Below, piece after piece: positions 9,016 through 17,727 of a stretch of DNA of 64,000 nucleotides; within the stretch, counting starts at the first letter, position 1; every line of letters begins with the position of its first letter. The DNA is taken from contig NC_015957.1 of the NCBI RefSeq assembly GCF_000147815.2, positions 4,960,001-5,024,000 on the forward strand, in the 5' to 3' direction. This DNA is from Streptomyces violaceusniger Tu 4113 (lineage in GTDB: Bacteria > Actinomycetota > Actinomycetes > Streptomycetales > Streptomycetaceae). A program made the translations under genes and the position numbers. The notes below the pieces were generated by a model. The model saw nothing but the letters and a program-made list of their open reading frames with translations, did no database searches and was not told the DNA's origin.

Positions 9016-9330
9016 TCAGAGCGGCGGCATCGAACGGCCGCAGGCGGAGGCCGCCTTGGGCAGGTCAGGGACTGGCCGTGGCGGGGCGGCAGGGCGCTCG
9101 ACGGGGGTCGTGTCGACCTCGAAGAGCTCGTTGGGAGTGCATTCCAGCGCGGTGCACAACGCGATCAGGGTGGACATCTGCACCTGGGAGGGCTCCTTGG
9201 TGAACAGCGCGGACACCGACGCGGAGGACATCTGCAGGCCGGCCCGTTCGGCCAGAAGCCGCTGCAGCTGAGTACCAGTCCAGACCTCACGCTGGGCGGC
9301 AGCCATGCGCAGGCGCCATCGGATCTTCAT
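9016..9330 (-). CDS. Xre/Cro-type helix-turn-helix regulator
   Basis: A 104-residue DNA-binding protein. It begins MKIRWRLRMAAAQREVWTG, then TQLQRLLAERAGLQMSSASV and ALCTALECTPNELFEV, the typical Xre helix-turn-helix with its closing CxPxELFE helix (residues about 10-75). Its ATG overlaps the integrase stop in an ATGA junction, so it is translationally coupled. The likely role is control of the recombinase operon and of the divergent tniQ. The proline-rich tail after residue 80 has no known function. Confidence 0.82.
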   Translation of the reverse strand: MKIRWRLRMAAAQREVWTGTQLQRLLAERAGLQMSSASVSALFTKEPSQVQMSTLIALCTALECTPNELFEVDTTPVERPAAPPRPVPDLPKAASACGRSMPPL

Positions 9331-10390
9331 GCAGGGCTGCCTTCCTCGGCAGTGAGTTCGCCCAGTGTGGTGGTCACCGCGCGGCGATAGGCGTCCTCGA
9401 TGAACGTCGCGGACGGCCGGACGTATCTCATGGTCGAGCTGACCGTCCAGTGGCCGAGGAGTTGCTGGATCGCCAGGAGGTCCACGCCGCGTTCGTAGTT
9501 GTGGGTCGCGCAGGCTCGCCGAAGGGCATGCGGGCTGAACCGGTCGGTGGCCGGCCGTCCTTCGAGTTCCATCAGATACCGCAGGCGGTTGCGGTCGTCC
9601 CACGGCGTAGGCTGCCGCCGGACTCGTCCGCGAACAGCACCGGCGAGTTGGGGAACTTGCCTCGCACGTCGTCGAGGAACCATCGGAGGACGAGGTTGAG
9701 GCCGTCCAGCATGGGCACCCAGCGGGGCCTGGGGCCGGAGGTGCGGGCGCCTTTGCCGAATCGCACGTGGAGTTGTCCGAACGGACCCCGCGAGAAGTGG
9801 GCGTCGGGACGGTCCAGCAGGGGGGCTTCTTCCGAGCGCAGGCCGGCGTGATAAGGGGTCCGGAACATCGCATAGTCTCGGGCCGCGGGTCCGTACTTCC
9901 GGGCGGTGGCGATCCGGGCCTTGAGGAAGTCGAAGAACTCCGCCACCCGTTCCGGGGTCGGGGGCGGCAACTGGGCTGGGGAGTCGTCTCCGACATGCCG
10001 CGAGGCGTTGAACTCGTCCACTGGGCAAACCAGACGGACACCGAATCCCGCTTCAATCTCAACGGCCTTGCGGACCTGCAGGAACCGGTGGAAGCCCTTG
10101 AAGATCTGCACATACTCGCGTCGGGTCGATGCCGCCCGCCCGGCGAGGGCCAGGTCGCCGACGACGCGGTCGATGTCCTCCGGCGTCACGTCCCACGCGG
10201 GCCGGCCCAGCGCGTTCAGCGTCCGTTCCAGCAGCCCGATGTCGTTCTCGACCGTCACCGGGCTGAACCCACGGGCCCGCCACGAGGCGACGAACGCCTC
10301 GACACACTCGGCCTGGAACTCCCACGGATCGGCGGTCACCGGCTCCAGCAGGACGGCACCACCCTCGATCACCCGCAACTGGGATGTCAC
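9327..10390 (-). pseudogene. Tyrosine recombinase/integrase, one frameshift
   Basis: A site-specific recombinase of about 354 residues with an N-terminal SAM-like core-binding domain (VEAFVASWRARGFSPVTVEN) and a complete catalytic set split over two frames: Arg in YHAGLRSEEA, then HALRRACATHNYERG, LLGHWTVSSTMRYV. A single-base change near 9600 separates the halves. The start is GTG 10390, preceded by AGGAAG. It is the first gene of an integrase, Xre, zinc-ribbon integrase operon and diverges from tniQ 67 bases away. If the shift is a sequencing error, the enzyme would be functional. Confidence 0.8.
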
Positions 10391-10457
10391 CGGCACACTT
10401 CCTCGCACCTGACCGATCAAGGCAGCACCGCCGGACCCGCATCGAGAAACGGACCGC

Positions 10458-11288
10458 GTGACCACCCGGCTGCGGGCGCTACCGCTCACGCCGCCGCCCG
10501 TTCACGGCGAGACGATCGGCTCCTACCTGAACCGGCTCGCCGACGCCAACCACCTCACCATCGGACACCTCTCGTCCCTGATCGGCCCGTCGCGACAGCA
10601 CCGCCGGGTCGACAACCGAGTCGGCTACTGGACCCCCGCCACACTGTCCCGGCTCGCCGTTCTGACCGGTCGAAGTGCGTCCTTGCTGGTCCACGCGATG
10701 CCACCGCTCGGCGCGATCGGTGACCCCAGTCTGCGACTTCCCCGCTCGGTCACCGAGGAGGTCACCGAGCCCCGACGGCGTCCCGCCTGCCGGCTCTGCA
10801 TGGCCCGCCGCCACATCCGCGGCCTCGTCGTCCGCAGCACCCCACCCCACCAAGGCGTCTGCCATCGCCATCACCGCTGGCTCCTCGGGGACGAACAGCA
10901 CGATCTGACGAGGCTGCCCGAAGTGCTTCGCGCCAACCGCCGGCATCAGCGGATTGTCCGCCGCGGCACACCCCCCTCCACCGACCTGGCCTACGCCGAC
11001 GCACGCGACCGCGCACTCAAGTGGTTCGCGTCCGAAACCGGCGGCCCGTCGCTTCGGCAGCGGTGGGACCGCCGACTCGACGTGCTGGGCGAGGACCCCT
11101 TCGGTGATCCCTACCGCGCGTCCGACGCCCGGATCGAGCTGGTCACCTATCCCGAAGCCGTCGTACTCACCGGCCTGTTCGCCTCCTCGCACTGGCGAGA
11201 CCACAGCCACCTGCCCGCCGAAGCGGCGCGGCGGCTTGGCATCGTTCCTCAGAAGTGGGTGGTGATCCCGAAGATTCGGTGGAGTTGA
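10458..11288 (+). CDS. tniQ: TniQ family protein
   Basis: A 276-residue TniQ-type protein. It has the family opening LPLTPPPVHGETIGSYLNRL, a helix-turn-helix-like stretch, and zinc-binding cysteines in ACRLCMARR with GVCHRHHRWLL. In Tn7-like elements TniQ/TnsD directs target choice for the transposase, but here it diverges from tyrosine recombinases, with no TnsC ATPase in the window. The last dozen residues (KWVVIPKIRWS) are read from DNA that is antisense to the neighbouring nucleotidyltransferase, so the original C-terminus may have been replaced. GTG 10458 is the start. Confidence 0.8.
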   Translation: MTTRLRALPLTPPPVHGETIGSYLNRLADANHLTIGHLSSLIGPSRQHRRVDNRVGYWTPATLSRLAVLTGRSASLLVHAMPPLGAIGDPSLRLPRSVTEEVTEPRRRPACRLCMARRHIRGLVVRSTPPHQGVCHRHHRWLLGDEQHDLTRLPEVLRANRRHQRIVRRGTPPSTDLAYADARDRALKWFASETGGPSLRQRWDRRLDVLGEDPFGDPYRASDARIELVTYPEAVVLTGLFASSHWRDHSHLPAEAARRLGIVPQKWVVIPKIRWS

Positions 11289-11740
11289 GCCATGTCGTGC
11301 CGATCGCGGTCCGTGGGCGCGTATCCCTGATGGAAGTAGACCTGCTGCTCGGCTGACAGACACGGGACAGTCGTCCCCTTGACAGTGCCCGTCACGAAGC
11401 ATGAGGAGGGATAGATGAAAGGACGTTCCGGTTCGGGGGACGCCTGGGTCGCCGAGCCGTCGCCTCCAAAGACGAGGGGATGAAGGTCGATCTCTCGGCC
11501 GTCCGGTGCCGTGACGACGAATCGGATGGGCCTCCAACTCAGGCTCTCCGCGAAACCCGCCTCAGAGAGAGCTGCCACCACAGCAGCTTCCTGCTCTTGC
11601 CGATGCATCAGGTCCAAGTCGCGATGGTCTCGGGTCTGTGCGCCGATCAGAGCGTCGATCCCCCATCCTCCACCGATCCAGACATCTACCTCTGCCCGTC
11701 GCAGCAGAGTCAGGACAGAGAACACGTCTTCAGCTGTCAT
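11249..11740 (-). CDS. Aminoglycoside/lincosamide-type nucleotidyltransferase
   Basis: A 163-residue protein of the ANT(2'')/LinA-like nucleotidyltransferase fold. The signature WIGGGWGIDALIGAQTRDHR then DLDLMH gives the GGW...D and DxD metal-binding set, followed by IDLHPLVFGGDG. Family members transfer AMP to aminoglycoside or lincosamide hydroxyls, but many chromosomal actinobacterial homologues have no known drug substrate, so resistance is only a possibility. The start is ATG 11740 (MTAEDVFSVL). Its 3' end overlaps the convergent tniQ end by 40 bases. Confidence 0.8.
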   Translation of the reverse strand: MTAEDVFSVLTLLRRAEVDVWIGGGWGIDALIGAQTRDHRDLDLMHRQEQEAAVVAALSEAGFAESLSWRPIRFVVTAPDGREIDLHPLVFGGDGSATQASPEPERPFIYPSSCFVTGTVKGTTVPCLSAEQQVYFHQGYAPTDRDRHDMAQLHRIFGITTHF

Positions 11741-12210
11741 CACGCGACGCAGGCTAGAAGCGATCACCTCGGACAGCGAACGAATTCCTCAACTGCGGCC
11801 AAGACGGTCAGAACCTGCCTCCCGTGCCAACCAGGAAACGGCCAACTTCAATGAGAACGCTGGAGACCAGCGTCTCAGCATCCTGACGCAGCCCAGCCCA
11901 AGGCCCACCGGCCTCGACATGATCGACGAGACGCGTCCCCGGAATCCGTGAACCGGCAGCTGAGACCACCTGCCAGACCTGTCACGAATCCCACTCCAAC
12001 CTGTCACCCTGCAGGTCAACAGCCCCATCTCTGCAAGATCTAATGAGATGGGACAGGCTTCACTCGTTTGGGTGGCTCGGGCGGCACAGCGGCGCGAAGC
12101 GCCTCCTTGAGGAGCGGTGGTCGGGCTAGCGATGGGAGCGCTGAGGTTCTGCTACCCGCACCGCTACGCAAATCACTTCGAGACAGTCCCTAGCGCGTGG
12201 GTGCTGCTGC
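11741..12210. other. Intergenic, no gene seen
   Basis: About 470 bases upstream of the nucleotidyltransferase and downstream of the reductase-like gene. It must hold the nucleotidyltransferase promoter. I recognise no coding fragment or RNA. Confidence 0.4.
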
Positions 12211-12777
12211 TCAGCGCCTCGTCTCGTACCTGGTCAGGACCACGCCGCCGGGAAACGTCCGCGTCTCCACCAGGTTCAGGTTCACCCAGCTGTCCAGCGC
12301 GGTGAAGAACGGCGTGCCGCCGCCCACCAGGACCGGATGGGCGGCGATCGCGTACTCGTCGATCAGCCCGGCGCGCATGGCCGCCCCGGCGAGCGCTGCG
12401 CCGCCAATGTTCATTGGGCCGCCGTCCTCGGCCTTGAGCCGGGTGATCTCGGCGATCGCGTCGCCGGTGACCAGGCGGGTGTTCCAGTCGACCTTGTCGA
12501 TCGTCGAGGAGAACACCACCTTCGGCGTGTCCCGCCAGTTCCGCGCGAACTCGATCTCCGCCGGGGTGGCGTTGGGCTGCTGGTCGCCGGTCGGCCAGTA
12601 GGAACTCATCGTCTCCCACAGCTTGCGCCCATACAGCGACAGGCCGCTCTCCTGCTCGTGGTCGAGCCACCACTGGAACAGCTCGTCGCTCGGCGGTCCG
12701 CTCCAGCCGATGTTGTCGCCGGCCGCGGCGATGTAGCCGTCCAGGGTCAGGTTCATGCCGTAGATCAGTTTCCGCAT
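12211..12777 (-). CDS. Dihydrofolate reductase family / RibD C-terminal-like protein
   Basis: An NADPH-binding protein of 188 residues related to the RibD reductase domain. It opens RKLIYGMNLTLDGYIAAAGD, continues LYGRKLWETMSSYWP, and carries the nucleotide loop MNIGGAALAGAAMRAGLIDE and HPVLVGGGTPFF. It probably reduces a small heteroaromatic or ketone substrate. True folate reductase activity is unlikely, because the DHFR active-site acidic residue pattern is not seen. The start is ATG 12777, where the family begins, rather than the upstream in-frame ATG at 12837. It is monocistronic as far as visible. Confidence 0.85.
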   Translation of the reverse strand: MRKLIYGMNLTLDGYIAAAGDNIGWSGPPSDELFQWWLDHEQESGLSLYGRKLWETMSSYWPTGDQQPNATPAEIEFARNWRDTPKVVFSSTIDKVDWNTRLVTGDAIAEITRLKAEDGGPMNIGGAALAGAAMRAGLIDEYAIAAHPVLVGGGTPFFTALDSWVNLNLVETRTFPGGVVLTRYETRR

Positions 12778-13240
12778 GGCCCAGCCTTCCGTCCGTGGGT
12801 GTCCGGCGTATAGACCAGCGCGGCGCGGGAAACTCATCGGTGCGCGATCTGGGCTCGCCGGTAGTCCTCGTGCTCGGGGCTCAGCTGGTGTACTCGGCCG
12901 ACTCGGGCAAGCCGCCTGATCTCAACCTCGCGCTTGCGAGGAAATGCCACGGATTTGAGACTGATCATGGGTGACAAGGCCGTGAGACAGCCAAGAACGC
13001 CCAGGTCACGCAAGATCGACATGTCACGAGCGGCGAGACCCTACAAGCTGCCTGTAGGTTCTCTGTTTCCGTGTCATCTTCTCCGCCGCTGTGTCATGGC
13101 GATGGCAGTGCTGACACTGACCGGAGAACCACATGTAGGTTCGCATTTCGGATGTCCCTTCCTTATGGGCGGTGGCCCTTCTCCGGCCCAAGGGACAGGG
13201 CGGTGAGTCGCCCGTCGCCGCTACAGCCAGCCGCGAGGGC
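12778..13240. other. Intergenic, no gene seen
   Basis: About 460 bases holding the upstream region of the reductase-like gene. A minus-strand frame at 12834-13022 has ordinary composition (SILRDLGVLGCLTALSPMIS) but no recognised family or ribosome site, so I do not call it. Confidence 0.4.
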
Positions 13241-13440
13241 TTACGGCATCACCGCCCACTCCTGCGCATGCTGGTGGACGAATCCGGTGAAAGTGCGCGG
13301 CGGGCGGCCGGTCACGCCCAGTACGTCGGTGCTGACCTGGTCTTCCTGACCAGCCCGGACGCTGTCTTCCACGGCCGCGAGGGCAAGCGGGCCCCGGCCG
13401 CCTTGGAGGAACGGCTGCGGCCGGGTGCCAACGGCAGGCG
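13241..13440 (-). pseudogene. C-terminal remnant of an NmrA-like NAD(P)-binding protein
   Basis: The frame ending at TAA 13243-13241 reads VLGVTGRPPRTFTGFVHQHA followed by QEWAVMP, matching the usual (V)TGRPxRTFxEWxxxHxxxF end of NmrA/azoreductase-like proteins. Upstream it dissolves after about 60 codons. The remaining DNA to 13687 has no readable gene. Confidence 0.55.
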
Positions 13441-13687
13441 TCCCCAGGCGCGAGCAGGCTGGTCACCTCGGCGGTCGCCCACTTCGGCCCCTCGGTCGGA
13501 GTGGGAAGAACACGGTCATCGCCGGAGAACTGTGCGTGAGCGTGTAGCCGCCCAGCGGTGGCGGTGTCCGGCGTTCGGACCCGTGATCCAGATGTACCGC
13601 CCTGGCCGTCGAACCGAAGCTGGAGCGGATGCCTCCGCCTGCGCCCCAGCCCGGTACCGGGATTCCGCCCACTGCGGGATGATTGCC

Positions 13688-14713
13688 TCAGATGTTCGGG
13701 AACACCTCCACATCGGGTGGCACATGCCCGATACTGCGCCCCTCGCTGTCGAGTAGCCGGCCCATCTGTTTCACGGTGTGCAGGCAGGCGGCCCGATCCA
13801 CGATGGTGAGGTGACGAGAGCGCTCAGTGATCGTCGCCTCCAGCCGCGGCAGATCTCCGAGCGACCGTAGCCAGACCATCAGCAGGAGGTTCCGCTCTCC
13901 GGTGAGGGCACAGCACAGGCGTACGTCAGGGACGGCGGTGAGCGAGCGCGCCGTTGCCTCCAGGTGCTGCGGTGCCACGCTCGCCCACAGGACGGCCGAG
14001 TCCGGCCAGCCCGACAGGGACTGTGCCATCTCACAACGCAGCCGGAGCAACCGGTGGGCCAGCAGGCGCTTCACGCGGCGGCGCGCGGTGGGCTCGCTGA
14101 TCCCGGCGCGTTCGGTGAGCTCGGCGTAGGACATACGGCCGTCCTCGTGCAGCAGGCGGTACAGCTCCCGGTCCACGGCGTCCACCCGAGCACCGCCCAC
14201 CGTCGCGGACGGTGCGCGGTCCGCTTCCAGCGCGCGTTGCTGTGTCCGTTCAAGGCTGCGCAGCCGCCACCGGCTCGGCTCGCTGTAGCCCACGGTCCGC
14301 ATCTCGGCCCGGTACGCCCGGACACCGGGCAGCCGCCCGACCAAGCCGCGCAGGTAGCCCGACACCTCCGCGGGTGTCCGCAACGCCGCCACGGCCAGCA
14401 GCCCGTACAAGCCTGTGAGGTGGTGGACGTAGCGCACCTGGGGCTCGGCACTCAACGCGGTGGCCGTGTCGTCCAACCGGTCGGGCACACACTCGATTTC
14501 GATGTACGCCATGCAGAACTCGCTGTGCAGGGAGGGGCCGACCACACAGGTGACCCACGCCAGCCCGGCTTCGGTCAGCCGCTGCCAACGACGCGCCACT
14601 GTCACGGGGTCGAGCGCGAGGGCCCGGCCCAACTGGGCCCAGGAGGCGCGAGGAGTGAGCTGGAGCGCGTTGATCAGCTCCAGATCCTTCTCGTCGACGG
14701 ATTCGTGCGGCAT
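13688..14713 (-). CDS. Lrp/AsnC-type regulator with two tandem modules
   Basis: A 341-residue protein made of two Lrp units. Module one has a helix-turn-helix (DEKDLELINALQLTPRASWA, about residues 6-50) and a RAM-like sensor (VRYVHHLTGLYGLLAVAALR). Module two repeats this with VDAVDRELYRLLHEDGRMSY, SEPTARRRVKRLLAHRLL and VRLCCALTGERNLLLMVWLR. Standard Lrp proteins have one module of about 150 residues, so this is a fused dimer-like form known in Streptomyces. It diverges from the decarboxylase, permease and deacylase operon and very likely senses its amino-acid substrate. ATG 14713 is used because MPHESVDEKDLELI gives the usual N-terminus. Confidence 0.88.
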   Translation of the reverse strand: MPHESVDEKDLELINALQLTPRASWAQLGRALALDPVTVARRWQRLTEAGLAWVTCVVGPSLHSEFCMAYIEIECVPDRLDDTATALSAEPQVRYVHHLTGLYGLLAVAALRTPAEVSGYLRGLVGRLPGVRAYRAEMRTVGYSEPSRWRLRSLERTQQRALEADRAPSATVGGARVDAVDRELYRLLHEDGRMSYAELTERAGISEPTARRRVKRLLAHRLLRLRCEMAQSLSGWPDSAVLWASVAPQHLEATARSLTAVPDVRLCCALTGERNLLLMVWLRSLGDLPRLEATITERSRHLTIVDRAACLHTVKQMGRLLDSEGRSIGHVPPDVEVFPNI

Positions 14714-14861
14714 GCCTCTGCTTATCACAGTGTGCGTGTGGTGGACAGTGCCGATTTACCAGGCTGTCGTGACGGAATGCTGCGTATCGGCGGCCGCTCC
14801 GCGCGGTCTGCCGATGCTGGTGGTCCGTACACGCTCGGTGTAATCGAGGAGGTCACAGATC

Positions 14862-16256
14862 GTGAGGAATGCCAGATCCGACCAGGACGGCGGCCCCGGC
14901 CGGCAGCGGCGCGACCGGGTCGTACGCGAGGCGGTGCGGTCCGGTCTGGTCGGCCCGGCCCAGGTGGTGTCAGGGTTCGTCGACGCGGACGGGGTCCAGG
15001 AGTCCGTGCGCGACCTGCACCGGGCCTTCGGCGACGCGCCGGTACTGCACACGTTCGCGGCCAAGGCCGCGTCACTGGTCCCCGTGCTGCGGCTGCTCGC
15101 CCGGTCCGGCATGGGGTGCGAGGTCGCCAGCCCCGGCGAGCTGGCCCAGGCCGTCGCTGCCGGCTTCCCGCCGGAACGCATCGTGCTGGACTCACCGGCG
15201 AAGACCCCCGCAGAACTGGCCCACGCGCTCGCCCTGGGAGTGGCGGTGAACGCCGACAACTTCGCCGAGGTGGACCGCATCGGTGACCTGCTCGCGGTGC
15301 ACGAGAGCAGTTCGGTGCTCGGGCTGAGGATCAACCCGCAGGTCGGCGCCGGAGCCATCGACGCGATGAGCACCGCCTCGCCCAGTTCGAAGTTCGGCGT
15401 GCCACTGCGGGATCCCGGGGCACGGCAGCGCGTCCTCGACACGTTTACCGAGCGGCCCTGGCTGACCCGGCTGCACGTACACGTCGGTTCGCAGGGATGC
15501 TCCCTGGACCTGATCGGCGAAGGGGTGCGCGCCACGTTCGAACTCGCCGAGGAGATCAACGCGGCGGCGGGACGGCAGCAGGTGACCAGTCTGGACATCG
15601 GCGGCGGCCTGCCGGTCAACTTCGACGACGACGAGATCCGCCCGACGTACGAGACTTACGTCCGGCAGCTGCGCGCCGCGGTTCCCGGACTCCTCACCGG
15701 ACGCTACGACCTGGTCACCGAGTTCGGCCGTTCTCTGGTCGCCAAGAACGGCTTCACGGCCGCGGTCGTGGAGTACACCAAGGACACCGGTGGCCGCCGT
15801 ATCGCACTGACGCACGCGGGCGCGCACATCGCCACCCGCACCGTCTTCATGCCGGATGCGTGGCCGCTGCGGATCGCTGTGTACGACCGCGACGGCCGGC
15901 CCAAGCACGCTCCCGAGCGCGTTCAGGACGTCGCGGGCCCGTGCTGCTTCGCCGGCGACCTCGTCGCCCGCGAACGCACGCTGCCCGAGCTGGCACCCGG
16001 CGACATCGTGGTGCTGCTGGACACCGGCGGCTACTACTTCTCCACCCCCTGGTCGTACAACAGCCTCGCCCGGCCCGCCGTGCACGGCTTCACCACACAC
16101 GGACCGGACCTGCGGTTCGCCACGGTCCGACGGGAGCAGACCCTCGCCGAGATCCTGGCCGAAAGCGGCGTCGACCAGGCGGACGCGCTCCTCTTCAGCT
16201 TCAGCGAGGCGGACAGCGACGCGGCCCACGCGCGGCTCGTACCGACAGGAGACTGA
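14862..16256 (+). CDS. LysA-like PLP-dependent (fold type III) decarboxylase
   Basis: A 464-residue relative of diaminopimelate decarboxylase. The PLP lysine lies in LHTFAAKAASLVPVLR, with the phosphate-binding HVHVGSQG and DIGGGLP, the EFGRS position of the usual EPGR motif, and a C-terminal GPCCFAGD in place of GPxCESxD. The altered substrate-side motif suggests a substrate other than meso-diaminopimelate. LysA enzymes act on a D-configured carbon, which fits the N-acyl-D-amino-acid deacylase two genes downstream. The stop is one base from the permease start, so the genes are one operon. Start GTG 14862; the first 15 or so residues are charged and poorly conserved. Confidence 0.85.
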   Translation: MRNARSDQDGGPGRQRRDRVVREAVRSGLVGPAQVVSGFVDADGVQESVRDLHRAFGDAPVLHTFAAKAASLVPVLRLLARSGMGCEVASPGELAQAVAAGFPPERIVLDSPAKTPAELAHALALGVAVNADNFAEVDRIGDLLAVHESSSVLGLRINPQVGAGAIDAMSTASPSSKFGVPLRDPGARQRVLDTFTERPWLTRLHVHVGSQGCSLDLIGEGVRATFELAEEINAAAGRQQVTSLDIGGGLPVNFDDDEIRPTYETYVRQLRAAVPGLLTGRYDLVTEFGRSLVAKNGFTAAVVEYTKDTGGRRIALTHAGAHIATRTVFMPDAWPLRIAVYDRDGRPKHAPERVQDVAGPCCFAGDLVARERTLPELAPGDIVVLLDTGGYYFSTPWSYNSLARPAVHGFTTHGPDLRFATVRREQTLAEILAESGVDQADALLFSFSEADSDAAHARLVPTGD

Positions 16257-16257
16257 C

Positions 16258-17676
16258 GTGACACTGACCGAAGAGCCCGCGACGGCCGTCCGCCGTATGC
16301 CCGCGGTCAAAGCCGCCGCGCCCTACGCCATCGCCGTCGCGGGACTGATCGCCGCGCTGATACTCGGCTTCGTCATCCACGCGCCGACGATCTGGGGCCT
16401 GCTCCCAATCGGCATGTACGCGGTGCTCTCGCTGTGCGGCATGAACCTTCTGCTGGCCACCGTGGTCTCCCTGCTGGCCGCGCTCCTCCTCGTCCACCGT
16501 TCACTCACCGACGTCGGCACCCTCCTCGGCACCTCGCTCGGCGATACCGTCACCCTCATCGGGCTCATCTGCCTGCTCGGCGCCGGTCTGGGCGAGGTGC
16601 TGCGGCAGACCGGCGCGGCCGGCATCCTGGTCCACGGGATCCTGCGCATGGCCCGCCGGGAGAGCCAACTCGCCATCCACATCGGTGTGATGATGTCCTG
16701 CCTGGTCCTCACATTCGCCCTGGGCACCCTCGCCGGAGCGCTGGCCATCGCGGCCCCGATCGTCGTCCCCGTGATGGCCCGCGCGGGTCTCACCCGCTCC
16801 ACGACCGCGACCGTCATGTTCCTCGGCGGCTGCGCGGGGCTGGCCCTCGCCCCCTTCGCCGGATCCAACATCGCCATCCTCGACGCCTCCGGCCTGGACT
16901 ACGGCACGTACGTACTCGTCGGCGCGGGCCCGCTCGCCGCCCTGTCCCTGGCCCTCTCGCTCGTCATCGTCCCACGCGTCCAGCGCCGCTCCGCGGCCGC
17001 CGGCGACGACTTCTACGAGGACATCGACACGGGCGCGGGCGACGAGCCGTCCGGAGCCCGTGGTGTGCGCGCCACCTGGGCGTTCGCGGTGGGGCTCGGG
17101 GTCTCCGTCGGGTATGCCACCGCCAGTAAGTCCGGGACCGCGTTCCCGCTGCTGGCCCTGCCCACCATGGCCGCGCTCACCGCCGCCGCAGGTGGACTGT
17201 CCGTCAAGGACACCATCGACGCGTTCTGCCGGGGCGCGGCACGCATGGTCGAGACGTTCCTGCTGTTCTGGATGCTCGCCGCGTTCTTCCTGGCGGTCAA
17301 CGAACTCCAGCCCTACGACGTTCTCCTGGACCGCTTCGGCCCCCAGCTGCACGGCCTGGCCCCGCTGCCCTTCGCGATCGCCGTGGCGCTCCTGGGCTGG
17401 TTCGGCGTCCCGGGGGCCACTGCCGCGCACGTGGTGTTGCTCAACAAGGTCTTCGGACCGCTCGGCACCAGCATCGGCCTCACGCCCGCCGCCTGGGCGG
17501 TGACCTACCTGTGGGGATCGAAGGCCGACACCTACGGCCCCTACCCCAACGCGAACATGATGGCCGCTCTCGGCTTCGCCGAAGGCACCCGGCTGAGGAC
17601 GCTGCTCACGGTGGGCTGGACGCTCCTCATCCCGGCAGCGGCCATGTACGCCCTCATCCTCGCCCTGCTCCTCTGA
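16258..17676 (+). CDS. GntP-like/anion permease, 12 or so membrane segments
   Basis: A 472-residue integral membrane protein of the gluconate:H+ symporter/citrate-like superfamily. Long hydrophobic helices alternate with short loops (YAIAVAGLIAALILGFVI, LLLATVVSLLAALLLV, VGAGPLAALSLALSLVIV), and motifs such as GNxxAxL-like AGSNIAILDASG and LLGWFGVPGATAAHVV lie in the substrate regions. It should import a carboxylate, here probably the N-acyl-D-amino acid or D-amino acid handled by its neighbours. The GTG start at 16258 follows an AGGAGAC site and sits one base after the decarboxylase stop, indicating tight coupling. Confidence 0.85.
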   Translation: MTLTEEPATAVRRMPAVKAAAPYAIAVAGLIAALILGFVIHAPTIWGLLPIGMYAVLSLCGMNLLLATVVSLLAALLLVHRSLTDVGTLLGTSLGDTVTLIGLICLLGAGLGEVLRQTGAAGILVHGILRMARRESQLAIHIGVMMSCLVLTFALGTLAGALAIAAPIVVPVMARAGLTRSTTATVMFLGGCAGLALAPFAGSNIAILDASGLDYGTYVLVGAGPLAALSLALSLVIVPRVQRRSAAAGDDFYEDIDTGAGDEPSGARGVRATWAFAVGLGVSVGYATASKSGTAFPLLALPTMAALTAAAGGLSVKDTIDAFCRGAARMVETFLLFWMLAAFFLAVNELQPYDVLLDRFGPQLHGLAPLPFAIAVALLGWFGVPGATAAHVVLLNKVFGPLGTSIGLTPAAWAVTYLWGSKADTYGPYPNANMMAALGFAEGTRLRTLLTVGWTLLIPAAAMYALILALLL

Positions 17677-17727
17677 CCGGCTGGACTCTCAGGTACCCGC
17701 ACCGCATTCCACCGCTAAGGAACAAAG

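Noticed and set aside
7370..10390. Treating the split recombinases as separate short genes
   Set aside because: The pieces continue one another in order across single-base shifts, so each is one broken or mis-sequenced gene.
11249..11740. Confident antibiotic-resistance call
   Set aside because: Only the nucleotidyltransferase fold is clear. Substrate-determining residues cannot be assigned by eye, and many homologues have no drug activity.
14862..16256. Housekeeping diaminopimelate decarboxylase (lysA)
   Set aside because: The GPxCESxD and EPGR motifs are altered, and the gene is embedded in a transport/deacylase operon rather than lysine or threonine biosynthesis.
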